A stretch of DNA of 49,220 nt from Clostridiaceae bacterium UBA6110 (GCA_002428415.1 DIWI01000079.1:4824-54043); one strand, 5' to 3'. Shown: positions 17,337-26,106, numbered from the stretch's first letter. Notes: generated by a model from the sequence alone, not told the origin. Translations and numbers: made by a program.

Positions 17337-17415
17337 TTTTGTCCCTCCACGTTGTTATTTTGAACCCTTCAGGGTTTTCACCAAGGAAAGCCTCATTACG
17401 GCCATTTGTACATGG

Positions 17416-18483
17416 TCACTCAGGATTTGCCGGATAAATCGCTTCAAGCTCTTCCGGGTCTTCAGGTACGATAATCGTCTCGCTGGCAATATCTCCTGCG
17501 ACCGAGTGTACTAGCTCAAGAAGCTCTTCGTTAGCTTCAAGTTCAGGGTGAAGAGTATCAGAAATCCTTATGCCGCCCTCTTTGATTCCGGATGAAACCA
17601 GGCCTTGTGTGAAGCTTCCTTCCAATACATCCTTCACCGCATCATAAGCATACATTCCTGCATCCTTCACCACGGAAGCAAGTATAACCGGAGCCTTTTC
17701 CGGATATGCCAGAGCCTCATCCCTTTCCGAGCCCAATGCCAGCATTCCCATATCCTCTGCTGCCTCATAAAGCCCTTCTCCTGACATGCCTGCCGCATGC
17801 ATCACGATGTCCGCCCCCTGGCTGTAAAGGTCTCCTGCAAGCGACCGCACCTTTGAAGAATCAGTATATGAGCCGGAATACTTGATCATTGTTCCCTCTA
17901 TCATGAGATTGCCGGCCTCCTGGTTCACTGACATTACACCGGCTATGAATCCAGCCTGGTATCTTTTTGTTACAGGTAGCTCCATGCCGCCTATGAAGCC
18001 AACCTTTCCGGACTTGGTCATGCTGCCTGCGATGACCCCCATAAGATAAGCGCCTTCATTCTCCCTGAACTCCACTGACCTGACATTTGGAGATTCTACT
18101 TTGCCGTCTATGATGACGAACTTCCTGTCAGGATATTTCGCTGACATGCGTGCTGCAAGAGGAGCCATCTTAAGACCTGCACTGATCACCAGGTCATTCT
18201 CCTTGGCAAGTGCATCAAGGTTATTCTCGTACTGGTCTGATGCCTTTGATACCATGACCTGGGTCTTCACCTCATAATCAGCCAGGATCCTGTCCAGTCC
18301 TTCAAGTACAGCATCTTCGAGGATCTTATCCGAGAGCTCCCATTCATCAACTGACATCCCTATCCTGACCCTGGAAGTCCCACCAGGTTCAGATGGAGCG
18401 ATCGGTTCATCTGTGCTGCAGGCATATGATAATGTGGCTATTGCTATTGCAAGAATTGCCGACATAAGTTTTCCTATCTTCAT
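17416..18483 (-). CDS. BMP-family substrate-binding lipoprotein
   Basis: Extracytoplasmic solute-binding protein of the basic membrane protein / PnrA-like family, whose known members bind purine nucleosides. The start MKIGKLMSAILAIAIATLSYAC gives a lipoprotein signal peptide with Cys22 as the likely lipid site, although SYAC is a weak lipobox. Body motifs: RIGMSVDEWELSDKILEDAV, YPDRKFVIIDG, GKVGFIGGMELPVTKRYQAG and GADIVMHAAGMSGEGLYEAA. 355 residues. GGAGG lies six bases before the chosen ATG. In-frame codons upstream lack one. No ATPase or permease gene is near, so it is an orphan binding protein or serves a transporter elsewhere. Confidence 0.87.
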   Translation of the reverse strand: MKIGKLMSAILAIAIATLSYACSTDEPIAPSEPGGTSRVRIGMSVDEWELSDKILEDAVLEGLDRILADYEVKTQVMVSKASDQYENNLDALAKENDLVISAGLKMAPLAARMSAKYPDRKFVIIDGKVESPNVRSVEFRENEGAYLMGVIAGSMTKSGKVGFIGGMELPVTKRYQAGFIAGVMSVNQEAGNLMIEGTMIKYSGSYTDSSKVRSLAGDLYSQGADIVMHAAGMSGEGLYEAAEDMGMLALGSERDEALAYPEKAPVILASVVKDAGMYAYDAVKDVLEGSFTQGLVSSGIKEGGIRISDTLHPELEANEELLELVHSVAGDIASETIIVPEDPEELEAIYPANPE

Positions 18484-18591
18484 TTTTTCCTCCAAAAAAA
18501 GTGCACCATACAAATAGTATTTATTCGTATATCTTATAATACTTTCCGAATACATTATGACACAATTGGAATTCCATATGAATACGGGGGG

Positions 18592-18640
18592 TGAAAAAAG
18601 AAAGCATGAGGAACCTGCATACTGTGGAATTCCTCATGCT
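18592..18640 (-). terminator. Terminator after the thioredoxin gene
   Basis: Stem AGCATGAGGAA / TTCCTCATGCT with a 16-base loop, followed on the minus strand by TTTCTTTTTTC. It lies 50 bases after the thioredoxin stop. Confidence 0.8.
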
Positions 18641-18689
18641 CACCTAATTTTTACCTTTACGAAGGTTTAAGACTCTTATGATGCTCTCT

Positions 18690-19016
18690 TTATTTTTCAA
18701 GATAGCCGTTTATGAACTCCCTGACATCATCAATGGATTTGATGTCCTTTGGTCCTGCTACCGCCTTCTTCTCGCCATTGACATAGATTGCCATAGTTGG
18801 CAGTCCCATTACCCTTTCCTTCATGGCAAACTTCCTCTCCACTCCGGTATCCACTGAAGCGAAGGTGACCTTTCCCTCGAATTCCTTTTCCATCTCATGC
18901 ACTCCGGGAAGGAGCTCCATGCATATGGCACAGCTCTCTCCAAAGAAGTCCACGAAAACAGGTACTTCAGATTCCTTCAAAACCTCAGAGTAGCTGTCTG
19001 TCTTAAGTTCAATCAT
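18690..19016 (-). CDS. Thioredoxin-family protein with CAIC active site
   Basis: Small thiol-disulfide redox protein, 108 residues. The fold markers are present: PVFVDFFGESCAICMELLP at the active site, VTFASVDTG, and the cis-proline loop VMGLPTMAIYVNGE. The active site is Cys-Ala-Ile-Cys instead of Cys-Gly-Pro-Cys, and the usual Trp before the first Cys is Ser. Its ATG follows the trxB stop with no gap, so it is clearly the partner of the adjacent reductase. Clostridial thioredoxins linked to amino-acid reductases also depart from CGPC (family knowledge), but no such reductase is in this window. Confidence 0.9.
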   Translation of the reverse strand: MIELKTDSYSEVLKESEVPVFVDFFGESCAICMELLPGVHEMEKEFEGKVTFASVDTGVERKFAMKERVMGLPTMAIYVNGEKKAVAGPKDIKSIDDVREFINGYLEK

Positions 19017-19940
19017 TTATTCTTCCTCCAGGTATTTCTCGCAGGATACTGCTGCCACGGCTCCATCAGCCGCAGCTGTTATTACCTGCCTTATGGTTGT
19101 CTCCCTGATGTCGCCTGCGGCGAAAACTCCAGGAAGGTTAGTCCTCATGTATACATCAGTCCTTATCTCACCAAATGTGTTCATGTCGACCTGTCCCTTG
19201 AACAGTGCAGATATAGGCTCATATCCAACAAACACGAAGACACCGTCGACCTTGAAGTCTGAAACCTCTCCTGTTAGGACGTTCTTGACCTTCAGTCCTG
19301 AAAGTACTCCTCCAGCCTCATAGGCTTCCTCGACTACTGTATCCAGAAGGAATTCAATCTTGTCGCTGGCCTTCGCCTTATCCACAAGATACTGAGCGGC
19401 CCTGAAGCCCTGCCTTCTGTGTATTATAGTTACCTTGCTTCCGAATTTAGTGAGGTATAGAGCCTCCTGTATTGCAGAGTCTCCTCCGCCGATTACAGCA
19501 ATCTCAAGGTCTGTGAAGAAATCAGCGTCACAGGTAGCACAATAGGATACTCCTCTTCCCCTCAGTTCATCCTCACCCTTGAACCCGATAGTCCTTGGTG
19601 TAGCTCCAGTAGCAATTATAACAGTCTTTCCCTCGATTTCACCGGTCTTTGTCACTACCTTCTTTATCTTGCCGGTAAGGTCAACTGAAAGGACCTCGGT
19701 CTTCATGAATTTCGTGCCGAATGCCTCAGCCTGCTTCCTCATCTTGTCAGAAAGCTCCGGACCTGTAATGCCGATGTCTGCTCCAGGATAGTTGTCGACT
19801 TCATAGGTTGTCGCAACCTGTCCGCCGTATGAGCCCTTCTCAATAAGAAGTGTGTCAAGCTTTCCCCTGCCTGCGTAAAGTGCAGCAGAAAGCCCTGCAG
19901 GACCTCCGCCAAGAATGATCGTATCGTAAATATGCGCCAT
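19017..19940 (-). CDS. trxB: Thioredoxin reductase
   Basis: FAD enzyme that passes electrons to the thioredoxin encoded directly downstream. The N-terminal FAD motif is IILGGGPAGLSAALYAGR. The redox-active disulfide is SYCATCDADFF. The second dinucleotide motif is IAVIGGGDSAIQEALYL. The C-terminal FAD-binding signature is GVFAAGDIRETTIRQVITAAADG. 307 residues, normal for the low-molecular-weight class. GGAGG precedes the ATG by 5 bases. Whether the donor is NADPH or ferredoxin cannot be settled by eye, because the segment after GGGDSA (LTKFGSKVTIIHRRQGFRA) includes HRRQGFRA, close to the HRRDEFRA of NADPH enzymes. Confidence 0.95.
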   Translation of the reverse strand: MAHIYDTIILGGGPAGLSAALYAGRGKLDTLLIEKGSYGGQVATTYEVDNYPGADIGITGPELSDKMRKQAEAFGTKFMKTEVLSVDLTGKIKKVVTKTGEIEGKTVIIATGATPRTIGFKGEDELRGRGVSYCATCDADFFTDLEIAVIGGGDSAIQEALYLTKFGSKVTIIHRRQGFRAAQYLVDKAKASDKIEFLLDTVVEEAYEAGGVLSGLKVKNVLTGEVSDFKVDGVFVFVGYEPISALFKGQVDMNTFGEIRTDVYMRTNLPGVFAAGDIRETTIRQVITAAADGAVAAVSCEKYLEEE

Positions 19941-20047
19941 GTTTACCTCCAGTTTTTATCATGAGTATTTTGAACCCAAATCTAACCCTATTATACAACC
20001 TTTTGCCAATCTTGAAAATAGATTTTATCAAATTTAATTTTACGACA

Positions 20048-20074
20048 TAAAAATCGGCACCTTTCAGTGCCGAT
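20048..20074 (-). terminator. Terminator of degV
   Basis: Hairpin ATCGGCAC-TGAAAG-GTGCCGAT followed by a T run on the minus strand, right after the degV-type gene. Confidence 0.9.
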
Positions 20075-20081
20075 CACTCTG

Positions 20082-20915
20082 CTATGCTTCCAGGTAGAAT
20101 ACTCCGGCGAAACCTGGTCCGCCGTGGGTGGCAATTACCGTTCCTACTGGAACGATCCTGCATTTGACTCCCTTAGAATCAAAGATTGCCTTAATGGGGT
20201 TTACCATGTCATCTGCCTTGGCATGTATGAGCACGACCTCCGTACCTGGCTTCACGTTTGCACTCTCTGCAAATTCAGTCAGCGCTTTGAGTGCCTTCTT
20301 TGTACCCCTTACCTTATCCTTCATCTCAAGTCTGCCGTCCTTGATGTTAAGTATAGGCTTTATCCCCAGTATTCCGCCTACGGCGCCTGCCGCTTTCGAA
20401 AGCCTGCCGCCCCTTACAAGGTTCTCAAGAGTGTCGAATGCCGCAAGAAGCTTGATCCTGTCTTTATGGCTCCTTACCTCGGCCTCTATTTCCTGAAGGC
20501 TCTTTCCGGCCTTTACCATCTTTCCTGCCTCAATAACTGAAATCATTATTCCGGCAGAAACGTTCATGGTGTCTATGATAACTATGTCTTCTGTTTCCAG
20601 CATGTCCTTTGCAATCTGCGCTGACTGGCCGGTACCTGAAAGAGCTGATGAAATATGTATGGACAGTATCTTGTAACCTTCAGCGAGGTATTTCGCATAG
20701 ACATCATGGAAGTCCTGAGGATTGACCTGGCTTGTTGTAGGAAACGAAGAGGACTTCTTCATCCTGTCAAAAAATTCATCAAGAGTCAGGGATCCGTCCT
20801 TGAACGACTCCTCACCTATGTGTACTGTAAGAGGAACTACTTCAATATCGTATTCCTTGATGAGCTCCTTAGTTAGGTCAGCTGTGCTGTCTGTTACTAT
20901 CTTGATCTTTTCCAT
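20082..20915 (-). CDS. DegV family protein (fatty-acid-binding)
   Basis: Members bind a long-chain fatty acid, and FakB relatives hand it to a fatty acid kinase. The typical start is MEKIKIVTDSTADLTKEL, followed by VVPLTVHIGEESFKDG, the serine/threonine-rich SSSFPTTSQVNP, LSIHISSALSGTGQSA and VRGGRLSKAAGAVGG. It ends with VIATHGGPGFAGVFY. 277 residues, as expected. I chose the ATG at 20915 because GGAGGG precedes it and the protein then begins in the family register. It is monocistronic with its own terminator. No fakA-type kinase gene is nearby. Confidence 0.92.
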   Translation of the reverse strand: MEKIKIVTDSTADLTKELIKEYDIEVVPLTVHIGEESFKDGSLTLDEFFDRMKKSSSFPTTSQVNPQDFHDVYAKYLAEGYKILSIHISSALSGTGQSAQIAKDMLETEDIVIIDTMNVSAGIMISVIEAGKMVKAGKSLQEIEAEVRSHKDRIKLLAAFDTLENLVRGGRLSKAAGAVGGILGIKPILNIKDGRLEMKDKVRGTKKALKALTEFAESANVKPGTEVVLIHAKADDMVNPIKAIFDSKGVKCRIVPVGTVIATHGGPGFAGVFYLEA

Positions 20916-21027
20916 ATACCCTCCGGTTGCGCTTAAGCTCATGCAAAAGCTTTGATACTCAAATTATATACAACAAAGCAGGACGGTAAATGGCCGGCCT
21001 GCAAAAATTAAGAATTTATTCAGATTT

Positions 21028-21492
21028 CTATTTCATTCCCTTGAATCCAGTCTGCCTTTTTGCCTCATAAACCACGATCGCCACTGTGTTCGAAAGGTTA
21101 AGGCTTCTTGTAGAGCTTTCTATCATGGGAACCCTGATGTTGGTACCATAGTTTCCATCCCTTATGCTGTCCGGGAGTCCGCTTGATTCCCTTCCAAATA
21201 CAATGAAGTCCTCATCCCTGTACTCTACCTCGGTATATGGCACCGAGCCCTTGGTAGTCGAGAAGAAGAACCTGGCATCCTGATATTTTTCCCTGAGCTC
21301 ATCGAAGCTGTCGTACATATGAAGCTCGAGGAATGGCCAGTAATCAAGTCCTGCCCTTCGGACATTCTTGTCGGTTATCTCAAAACCCGTAGGCCTGATT
21401 ATGTGCAGCCTCGAATCTGTAAGGACGCAGGTCCGCCCTATGTTTCCTGTATTCTGGGGTATTTCAGGGTTATACAGCACTACATTCAGCAT
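21028..21492 (-). CDS. trmL: tRNA (cytidine/uridine-34-2'-O)-methyltransferase
   Basis: SPOUT-family enzyme that 2'-O-methylates the wobble nucleotide of certain leucine tRNAs using S-adenosylmethionine. The knot-forming motifs are visible: LYNPEIPQNTGNIGRTC at the N-terminus, DFIVFGRESSGLPD in the middle, and IRVPMIESSTRSLNLSNTVA at the C-terminus. The length, 154 residues, is that of TrmL/YibK. Its start overlaps the end of the upstream HAD phosphatase gene by seven bases, with GGAGG inside that gene, so they form an operon. Confidence 0.92.
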   Translation of the reverse strand: MLNVVLYNPEIPQNTGNIGRTCVLTDSRLHIIRPTGFEITDKNVRRAGLDYWPFLELHMYDSFDELREKYQDARFFFSTTKGSVPYTEVEYRDEDFIVFGRESSGLPDSIRDGNYGTNIRVPMIESSTRSLNLSNTVAIVVYEAKRQTGFKGMK

Positions 21493-22316
21493 TCCTCATC
21501 CTCCCCCAGAATGAACTTCCCTATCATCCTTGCTACTCCTCCGCTGTTGTTGTCTGCGGTAACAAACCTTGCCAGGGACTTTACCTCGTCGATGGCATTA
21601 CCCATTGCTACAGGCATCCCTGCCACTGACAGCATCGACAGGTCGTTCTCGCTGTCACCAATGCATATCATCTCTTCCCGGCTTATCCCGAAATGCTCCG
21701 CAAGCCTCAGTGCAGCCAGGCCCTTGTCTGCATCCTTCGAGGTGAACTCGATGTTAGGGCCTGAGGATACAATCTTTATGTTCCTGTTCTCCCTCATCCT
21801 CTTCTTGATAGGCTCAATGAGCTCCAACGGAGGAAAACATATCCCCTTCTGGATCCTTGTGCCATCCTCTCTTATGAGGTCCTCATATGTATATGTTTCA
21901 TTGATGTACCTTATGGTTATGTTCTTGTCCTTCGGCAGGACCTTCTGCAGAGCCTCGTATCTCTTCACAAAGTCCCTGACTTCATTGACGTACATGGTCC
22001 CCCTGTTGTAGAAGTTCGACTCCACATCGTATTCCTTCAGGGTGTCTATTATGTACCTGAGGTCCTCTTCTCTGAGGTTTGACTCGAAGAATACCTTGTC
22101 TCCTTCCCTTTCTGTGACAAAGGATCCGTTTGAGGAGATTATAGGGTCCCATATGTCCAGCTGCTCCGCAAAGAGCCTTGCGCTCATATGCATCCTGCCC
22201 GTTGCAAGGACTATTATCACTCCCTGCTCCTTCGCCTTTCTGATTGCTTCCTTGTCCTTATCCGAAATCTCATGGTTGCTCTGTAATAGAGTCCCGTCGA
22301 GATCCGTGCATATCAT
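21486..22316 (-). CDS. Cof-type HAD-IIB family sugar phosphatase
   Basis: Haloacid dehalogenase phosphatase, probably acting on sugar phosphates or flavin-type substrates. Motif I is MICTDLDGTLLQSN (nucleophile Asp), motif II includes IVLATGRM, and motif IV is CIGDSENDLSMLSVAG. A C2B cap domain occupies about residues 85-200. 276 residues from the ATG. That ATG has no ribosome binding site. The strong box AAGGGGTGG is 7 bases before an in-frame ATA (22328), which would give (M)KYRMICTDLDGTLL, the common family N-terminus. The real start may therefore be ATA at 22328. Operon with trmL. Confidence 0.85.
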   Translation of the reverse strand: MICTDLDGTLLQSNHEISDKDKEAIRKAKEQGVIIVLATGRMHMSARLFAEQLDIWDPIISSNGSFVTEREGDKVFFESNLREEDLRYIIDTLKEYDVESNFYNRGTMYVNEVRDFVKRYEALQKVLPKDKNITIRYINETYTYEDLIREDGTRIQKGICFPPLELIEPIKKRMRENRNIKIVSSGPNIEFTSKDADKGLAALRLAEHFGISREEMICIGDSENDLSMLSVAGMPVAMGNAIDEVKSLARFVTADNNSGGVARMIGKFILGEDEEC

Positions 22317-22328
22317 CCTGTATTTTAT

Positions 22329-22787
22329 GGTGAATCCACCCCTTGTTATTAATGTTCAGGAAAATTATAACATATCCCCCCGACATCTGCCCCGACTTTT
22401 ACTCAAAAACAATGTGCAATCCCTGCAAGCCCTTCTGCCCCAGAGCAATTTACAATTATGCAAGCTTTTTGGCCATCGCTTCCAATGAAGATAAAATGAG
22501 CACTTGTTCCCATACTTTAGCATGCTTAAATAGCTGCTCACATCTCCATTTTAATAAACATGTTCGGGTTTATGTTAAGTTTACTTAAGGTTCATACAGC
22601 TGATAAATGAGTTTGTTACATTGTACTCAGATAGATGTACCCTTATACAATTACAGTCAAGCTTCCTTTAAAGTCATGATTTAAATGTTCTGTAAAAACA
22701 TCTGCTATTGAGGATTCTATTAACAAATCAGGAACCGGAGGTGAATGGCGCTGCATTCCGCTAAATCCGGAGGTCTGTGCCCTGATC
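22329..22787. other. Intergenic region between the Cof phosphatase and RCC1-repeat lipoprotein genes
   Basis: About 460 bases separating divergent genes. Near 22362-22367 the minus strand has TATAAT, a likely -10 box for the phosphatase gene. The plus-strand half is AT-rich. Close to the lipoprotein gene it holds two copies of CCGGAGGT about 30 bases apart (near 22734 and 22768) with a small hairpin GAATG/CATTC between them. No convincing gene or known RNA was recognised. Confidence 0.5.
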
Positions 22788-23678
22788 ATGAAAAGCTATA
22801 TATTCATCTTTTCTGTCTTCATGCTGCTTCTTGCAGGATGTTCAAAGCCCCTTAGTGCAGAGAGAACCACAATATCAGGCGATTCTTACCATACTGCGGC
22901 GGTGACTTCTGATGGAAAAGTGCTTGTGGCAGGCTACAGGAACTACAGCCAGGAGGATGTCTCATCATGGAGACATATCGTATCAGTCAGCTCGGACGAC
23001 AACCATATTTTGGGTCTGAAAAATGACGGGACAGTTATAGCTGCAGGAAACAATGCATACGGCCAGTGCGAGGTGTCTCGGTGGACTGACATCAGAGAGA
23101 TCGCAACAGGCTTCAATTTTTCTATCGGTCTAAGAACCGATGGGTCTGTAGTTTTTGCCGGCAGTAATATGTATTCCGTGAATGAATGCACATCGTGGAG
23201 CGATATAGAGTCCATTTTTGGCAACGCCTACACGGCTGGAGGCATTCGCAGGAATGGAACCTACATTGGCTCAGGAGCCGGCGTAGAGGAGTATTACAGG
23301 CCTGACGATCCTGCAATCAGGGTGATCGCCGATATAGTCTTCAGTTCAGGCGCGATAATACTCAACACTGATGGTACGGTAGTGTATCATGGCGAGCAAG
23401 CAGAGTTCCTGCAGGAAGTCAGGGGATGGACTGATATCAAAGCCGTGTCCGGCGGACGATATTATCTAGTTGGCCTCAGAAGGGACGGCACTGTTGTCGC
23501 CTGCGGCGACAATACCTACAGGCAGTGCGAGGTTTCGGAGTGGACAGGCATAGTCGCCATAGCTTCAGGCTCGTACCATACCATTGGCCTCAGGGAAGAC
23601 GGGACTATAGTAGTTATCGGAGACAAGAGGTTCGACCAATGTGATGTCACCTTATGGAAGGATATCGCTGTTCCTTAG
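22788..23678 (+). CDS. RCC1-repeat (predicted seven-bladed propeller) lipoprotein
   Basis: Secreted lipoprotein: MKSYIFIFSVFMLLLAGC is a signal peptide with lipobox LLAGC. From about residue 29 to the end the chain is seven repeats of about 38-40 residues. Each carries a G..H/Y..GL..DGTV..AG core and an EV..W.DI tail, as in SYHTIGLREDGTIVVIG and SEWTGIVAIASG. Seven such repeats match the propeller of RCC1/BLIP-II-type proteins. A binding role on the outer face of the membrane is likely, but the partner is unknown. GGAGGT lies 13 bases before the ATG, a long gap. An in-frame CTG two codons upstream would sit at 7. Monocistronic. Confidence 0.82.
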   Translation: MKSYIFIFSVFMLLLAGCSKPLSAERTTISGDSYHTAAVTSDGKVLVAGYRNYSQEDVSSWRHIVSVSSDDNHILGLKNDGTVIAAGNNAYGQCEVSRWTDIREIATGFNFSIGLRTDGSVVFAGSNMYSVNECTSWSDIESIFGNAYTAGGIRRNGTYIGSGAGVEEYYRPDDPAIRVIADIVFSSGAIILNTDGTVVYHGEQAEFLQEVRGWTDIKAVSGGRYYLVGLRRDGTVVACGDNTYRQCEVSEWTGIVAIASGSYHTIGLREDGTIVVIGDKRFDQCDVTLWKDIAVP

Positions 23679-23831
23679 GAGAAATAGTGCGGCTTTGATA
23701 GCCTATCCATAAACTCTGCATCTTTCGCACCTGAAAAGACTGGCATACATGAAGAAAAAAATGTGTTGGCTGCCTTTCATGACTTTTCTTATCTGCACCA
23801 AGTCATCGACAATTATATCTTTAAACTCAGG

Positions 23832-23869
23832 AAAGCCCGAAAATTGCGCCAAGCGAATTTTCGGGCTTT
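23832..23869. terminator. Shared terminator between convergent genes
   Basis: Perfect 14-bp stem AAAGCCCGAAAATT / AATTTTCGGGCTTT with a 10-base loop. It lies between the plus-strand lipoprotein gene and the end of the minus-strand transglutaminase gene, and could serve both. Confidence 0.75.
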
Positions 23870-23901
23870 ATAGCAGTTCCGGTTCAGTTACATATGGCAA
23901 T

Positions 23902-26106
23902 CTAAATGAGATATCTGCTTATTATGTGTTTGGGCAGTCCTCTCAGCCTCATTGCCCTTCTTGAGATGTCGCGGTATAGTTCACGTCTTTCAGGATAGTC
24001 GACTTCTTCTCCACCGTAGGTTTCCTTATAGGCCTCCTTGACGAGAGCGATATATCTCTCCCTAAGTGCAGTGTCATGAAGCCTCATGGCGAATTCCATG
24101 TCTGTCTCGCCCTTTTTCCTGACCTCGTAGGCCTCTTCCAATACTCCACTTATGAGGATGAAGTATTTTCTTAGTGATTTGGACCTCATGGCAATCTCAA
24201 CGATCATCATCTTTCGTAGGGCCATCAGAGCTATGACAACAGCAAAAGCAGCAGCCGCATATGATGCAATCCTTGAAAAGATACTTCCGAAGGTTTCTCT
24301 GACCGGTATCGGCCCGGGTATATCATCCTCAGGGTCTTCTGCAGGTCTTCCTCCAGGAGACGTAGGTGTAACTGTACCCTCACCCGGGTTTTCTTCTCCG
24401 GGGTTTGCAGGATCCACTGGTCCTTCACCAGGTTCATCGATTTGTTCCATCTCCCTGGCTGTCCCTGTTGCGTCAAAGGTCATCCACAGGTCCCTGTCCT
24501 CGTCAATGAGCACCTCAGTCCATGCGTGGGCATCACTGTTCCGTATGACGTAGGAACCATCGGATGCCTTCTCACCGCTTATCTTGAAGCCTTCCACATA
24601 TCTTGCGGGAACTCCGTTTATCCTGAGCATTATAGCCAGTGCAGAGGCAAAATGCACGCAATATCCTCCGGACTCACTGGACAGGAACTCCCTTACAAAG
24701 TCAGAGCCAGGATTGTAGGTTCCCGGGGTAAGCGTATATTTGTAGGTGGTCTTAAGGTAATTGGTCAGAGCAAGAGCTTTCTCATAGTTCGTTGCAGCGG
24801 TTCCAGCAACATCGATAGCAAGGCGTCGAACTATAAACTGTTCATCAGTTGAATATTGGTGGGATGGGAGCTCAAGATACCTCAGGTTCCTGCTTCTTAC
24901 TGACGGTCCGAAATCCTTCGACATAAGTTCCTGCCTGATGACCGGCTCATAGTAGTATTCGACGGTGTAGCTTTCAGAGCTCTCCCTGTTTGCTGTAAAT
25001 ATCTGGAAGTCTCCGTTGTAGAAAACCCTCTGAATGCTGTTGTTGAAATACAGCTCCCTGGTGTTAAGCGTATTGAACAGGGTCGAGGTCATATCCGACA
25101 AAGGATAGACTTCAACTGTCTTTACCGCCTCAGCATAATAAGATGTGATGGAGTTAAGGACACTAAGCCTGTAGTCCTCAACTCTTCCTCCTGCGGTATA
25201 GCCCATCTCATCCACCAGCCAGGAGGAGCCTGTATATCTTGATTTGACAGAGCCTCTCAGGTATACAGGATTGTCACCTTTGGCCCTCAGGGCTTCACTG
25301 TCGTTTATCGAAACATTTCCGCCAAGCTTGGTATCGGAATCATTGTATCCCGATGAGGCTATTGTGAAAGGGCTTTCAATTTCTTCCCCGTTGATGTACA
25401 GGGTTGGTACCAGCATATTGTTGAAGTAGGTCCAGAGCCTGTCGGTATAGAGACCCTTCCTGTCAAGGTCCACAAACGACATTCCGATAGCCACAGCAAG
25501 TGATATGGAGAGGATCTGGAACAGCCTTGCCTTCTTGTTGACCTTGACGCTTTTAGCAGTCTCATCGAGGAAAGTGCCCCTGTATAGCAGGATGGACAGC
25601 ACCCATACAGGTACGAACATCTTAACGTAATCTGCAGCCTGGTTGTAGTAATCAACCGCCCACAAGAAGAATATCAATCCAGTGTCGACAATTATTATAT
25701 TGTAAGGAAATATCGTGACAGTAACAGCAAGCAGAAGACTTCCGCCCATGATGAGCATTCTCAGAAGAGGCATGAACATCTCGACAGTGACCTCCTGCCC
25801 GAAAGTAAGCGCATGATTTACGTCTGCAAGAGAATCTCCTATTGTGCTCTCGCCTGTATACCTCCACATCGCAAAGTTTATGACGATGAGGATCACAGCG
25901 ATTGCAGCCCACCTTGCCCTCTGATATTTCTCCCTGATGGCCACAGATAAGAATGCAGTCATTGCAACAGGAAGAAATGCCATTATTACAACCAGGGCAA
26001 CACTGAGTTCCCTGATATGGTAGGCTCTCACCACAACAGCTGCGAACACTGTCATGTTGAGGAATATGAGGAGGTTCTGCAGGATCCTGCTCTTGAAGAA
26101 ATCCAT
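23902..26106 (-). CDS. Membrane-anchored transglutaminase-like cysteine protease (TgpA-type)
   Basis: 734-residue membrane protein. About six hydrophobic segments fill residues 10-215. An extracellular part follows with a transglutaminase core whose triad is Cys483 (GGYCVHFA), His527 (DAHAWTEV) and Asp545 (TFDATG). After a Pro/Gly/Glu-rich linker (about 556-600) come one more membrane segment and a cytoplasmic tail like DUF4129. In this family the extracellular domain is thought to cut or modify envelope proteins or peptides. It is the last gene of the MoxR-DUF58-transglutaminase operon, its ATG directly following the DUF58 stop. Substrate unknown. Confidence 0.9.
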   Translation of the reverse strand: MDFFKSRILQNLLIFLNMTVFAAVVVRAYHIRELSVALVVIMAFLPVAMTAFLSVAIREKYQRARWAAIAVILIVINFAMWRYTGESTIGDSLADVNHALTFGQEVTVEMFMPLLRMLIMGGSLLLAVTVTIFPYNIIIVDTGLIFFLWAVDYYNQAADYVKMFVPVWVLSILLYRGTFLDETAKSVKVNKKARLFQILSISLAVAIGMSFVDLDRKGLYTDRLWTYFNNMLVPTLYINGEEIESPFTIASSGYNDSDTKLGGNVSINDSEALRAKGDNPVYLRGSVKSRYTGSSWLVDEMGYTAGGRVEDYRLSVLNSITSYYAEAVKTVEVYPLSDMTSTLFNTLNTRELYFNNSIQRVFYNGDFQIFTANRESSESYTVEYYYEPVIRQELMSKDFGPSVRSRNLRYLELPSHQYSTDEQFIVRRLAIDVAGTAATNYEKALALTNYLKTTYKYTLTPGTYNPGSDFVREFLSSESGGYCVHFASALAIMLRINGVPARYVEGFKISGEKASDGSYVIRNSDAHAWTEVLIDEDRDLWMTFDATGTAREMEQIDEPGEGPVDPANPGEENPGEGTVTPTSPGGRPAEDPEDDIPGPIPVRETFGSIFSRIASYAAAAFAVVIALMALRKMMIVEIAMRSKSLRKYFILISGVLEEAYEVRKKGETDMEFAMRLHDTALRERYIALVKEAYKETYGGEEVDYPERRELYRDISRRAMRLRGLPKHIISRYLI

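Noticed and set aside
22343..22588. 81-codon plus-strand frame in the spacer before the RCC1-repeat gene
   Set aside because: Cysteine-rich chance frame without ribosome binding site or recognisable domain. It starts in the promoter region of the phosphatase gene.
22743..22850. 36-codon frame starting in front of the RCC1-repeat gene (after GGAGGTGA)
   Set aside because: The box is only three bases from the ATG and the frame simply runs out of phase into the lipoprotein signal peptide.
23749..23964. Short plus-strand frame with a signal-peptide-like start
   Set aside because: No ribosome binding site, and it runs through the terminator hairpin into the end of the transglutaminase gene.
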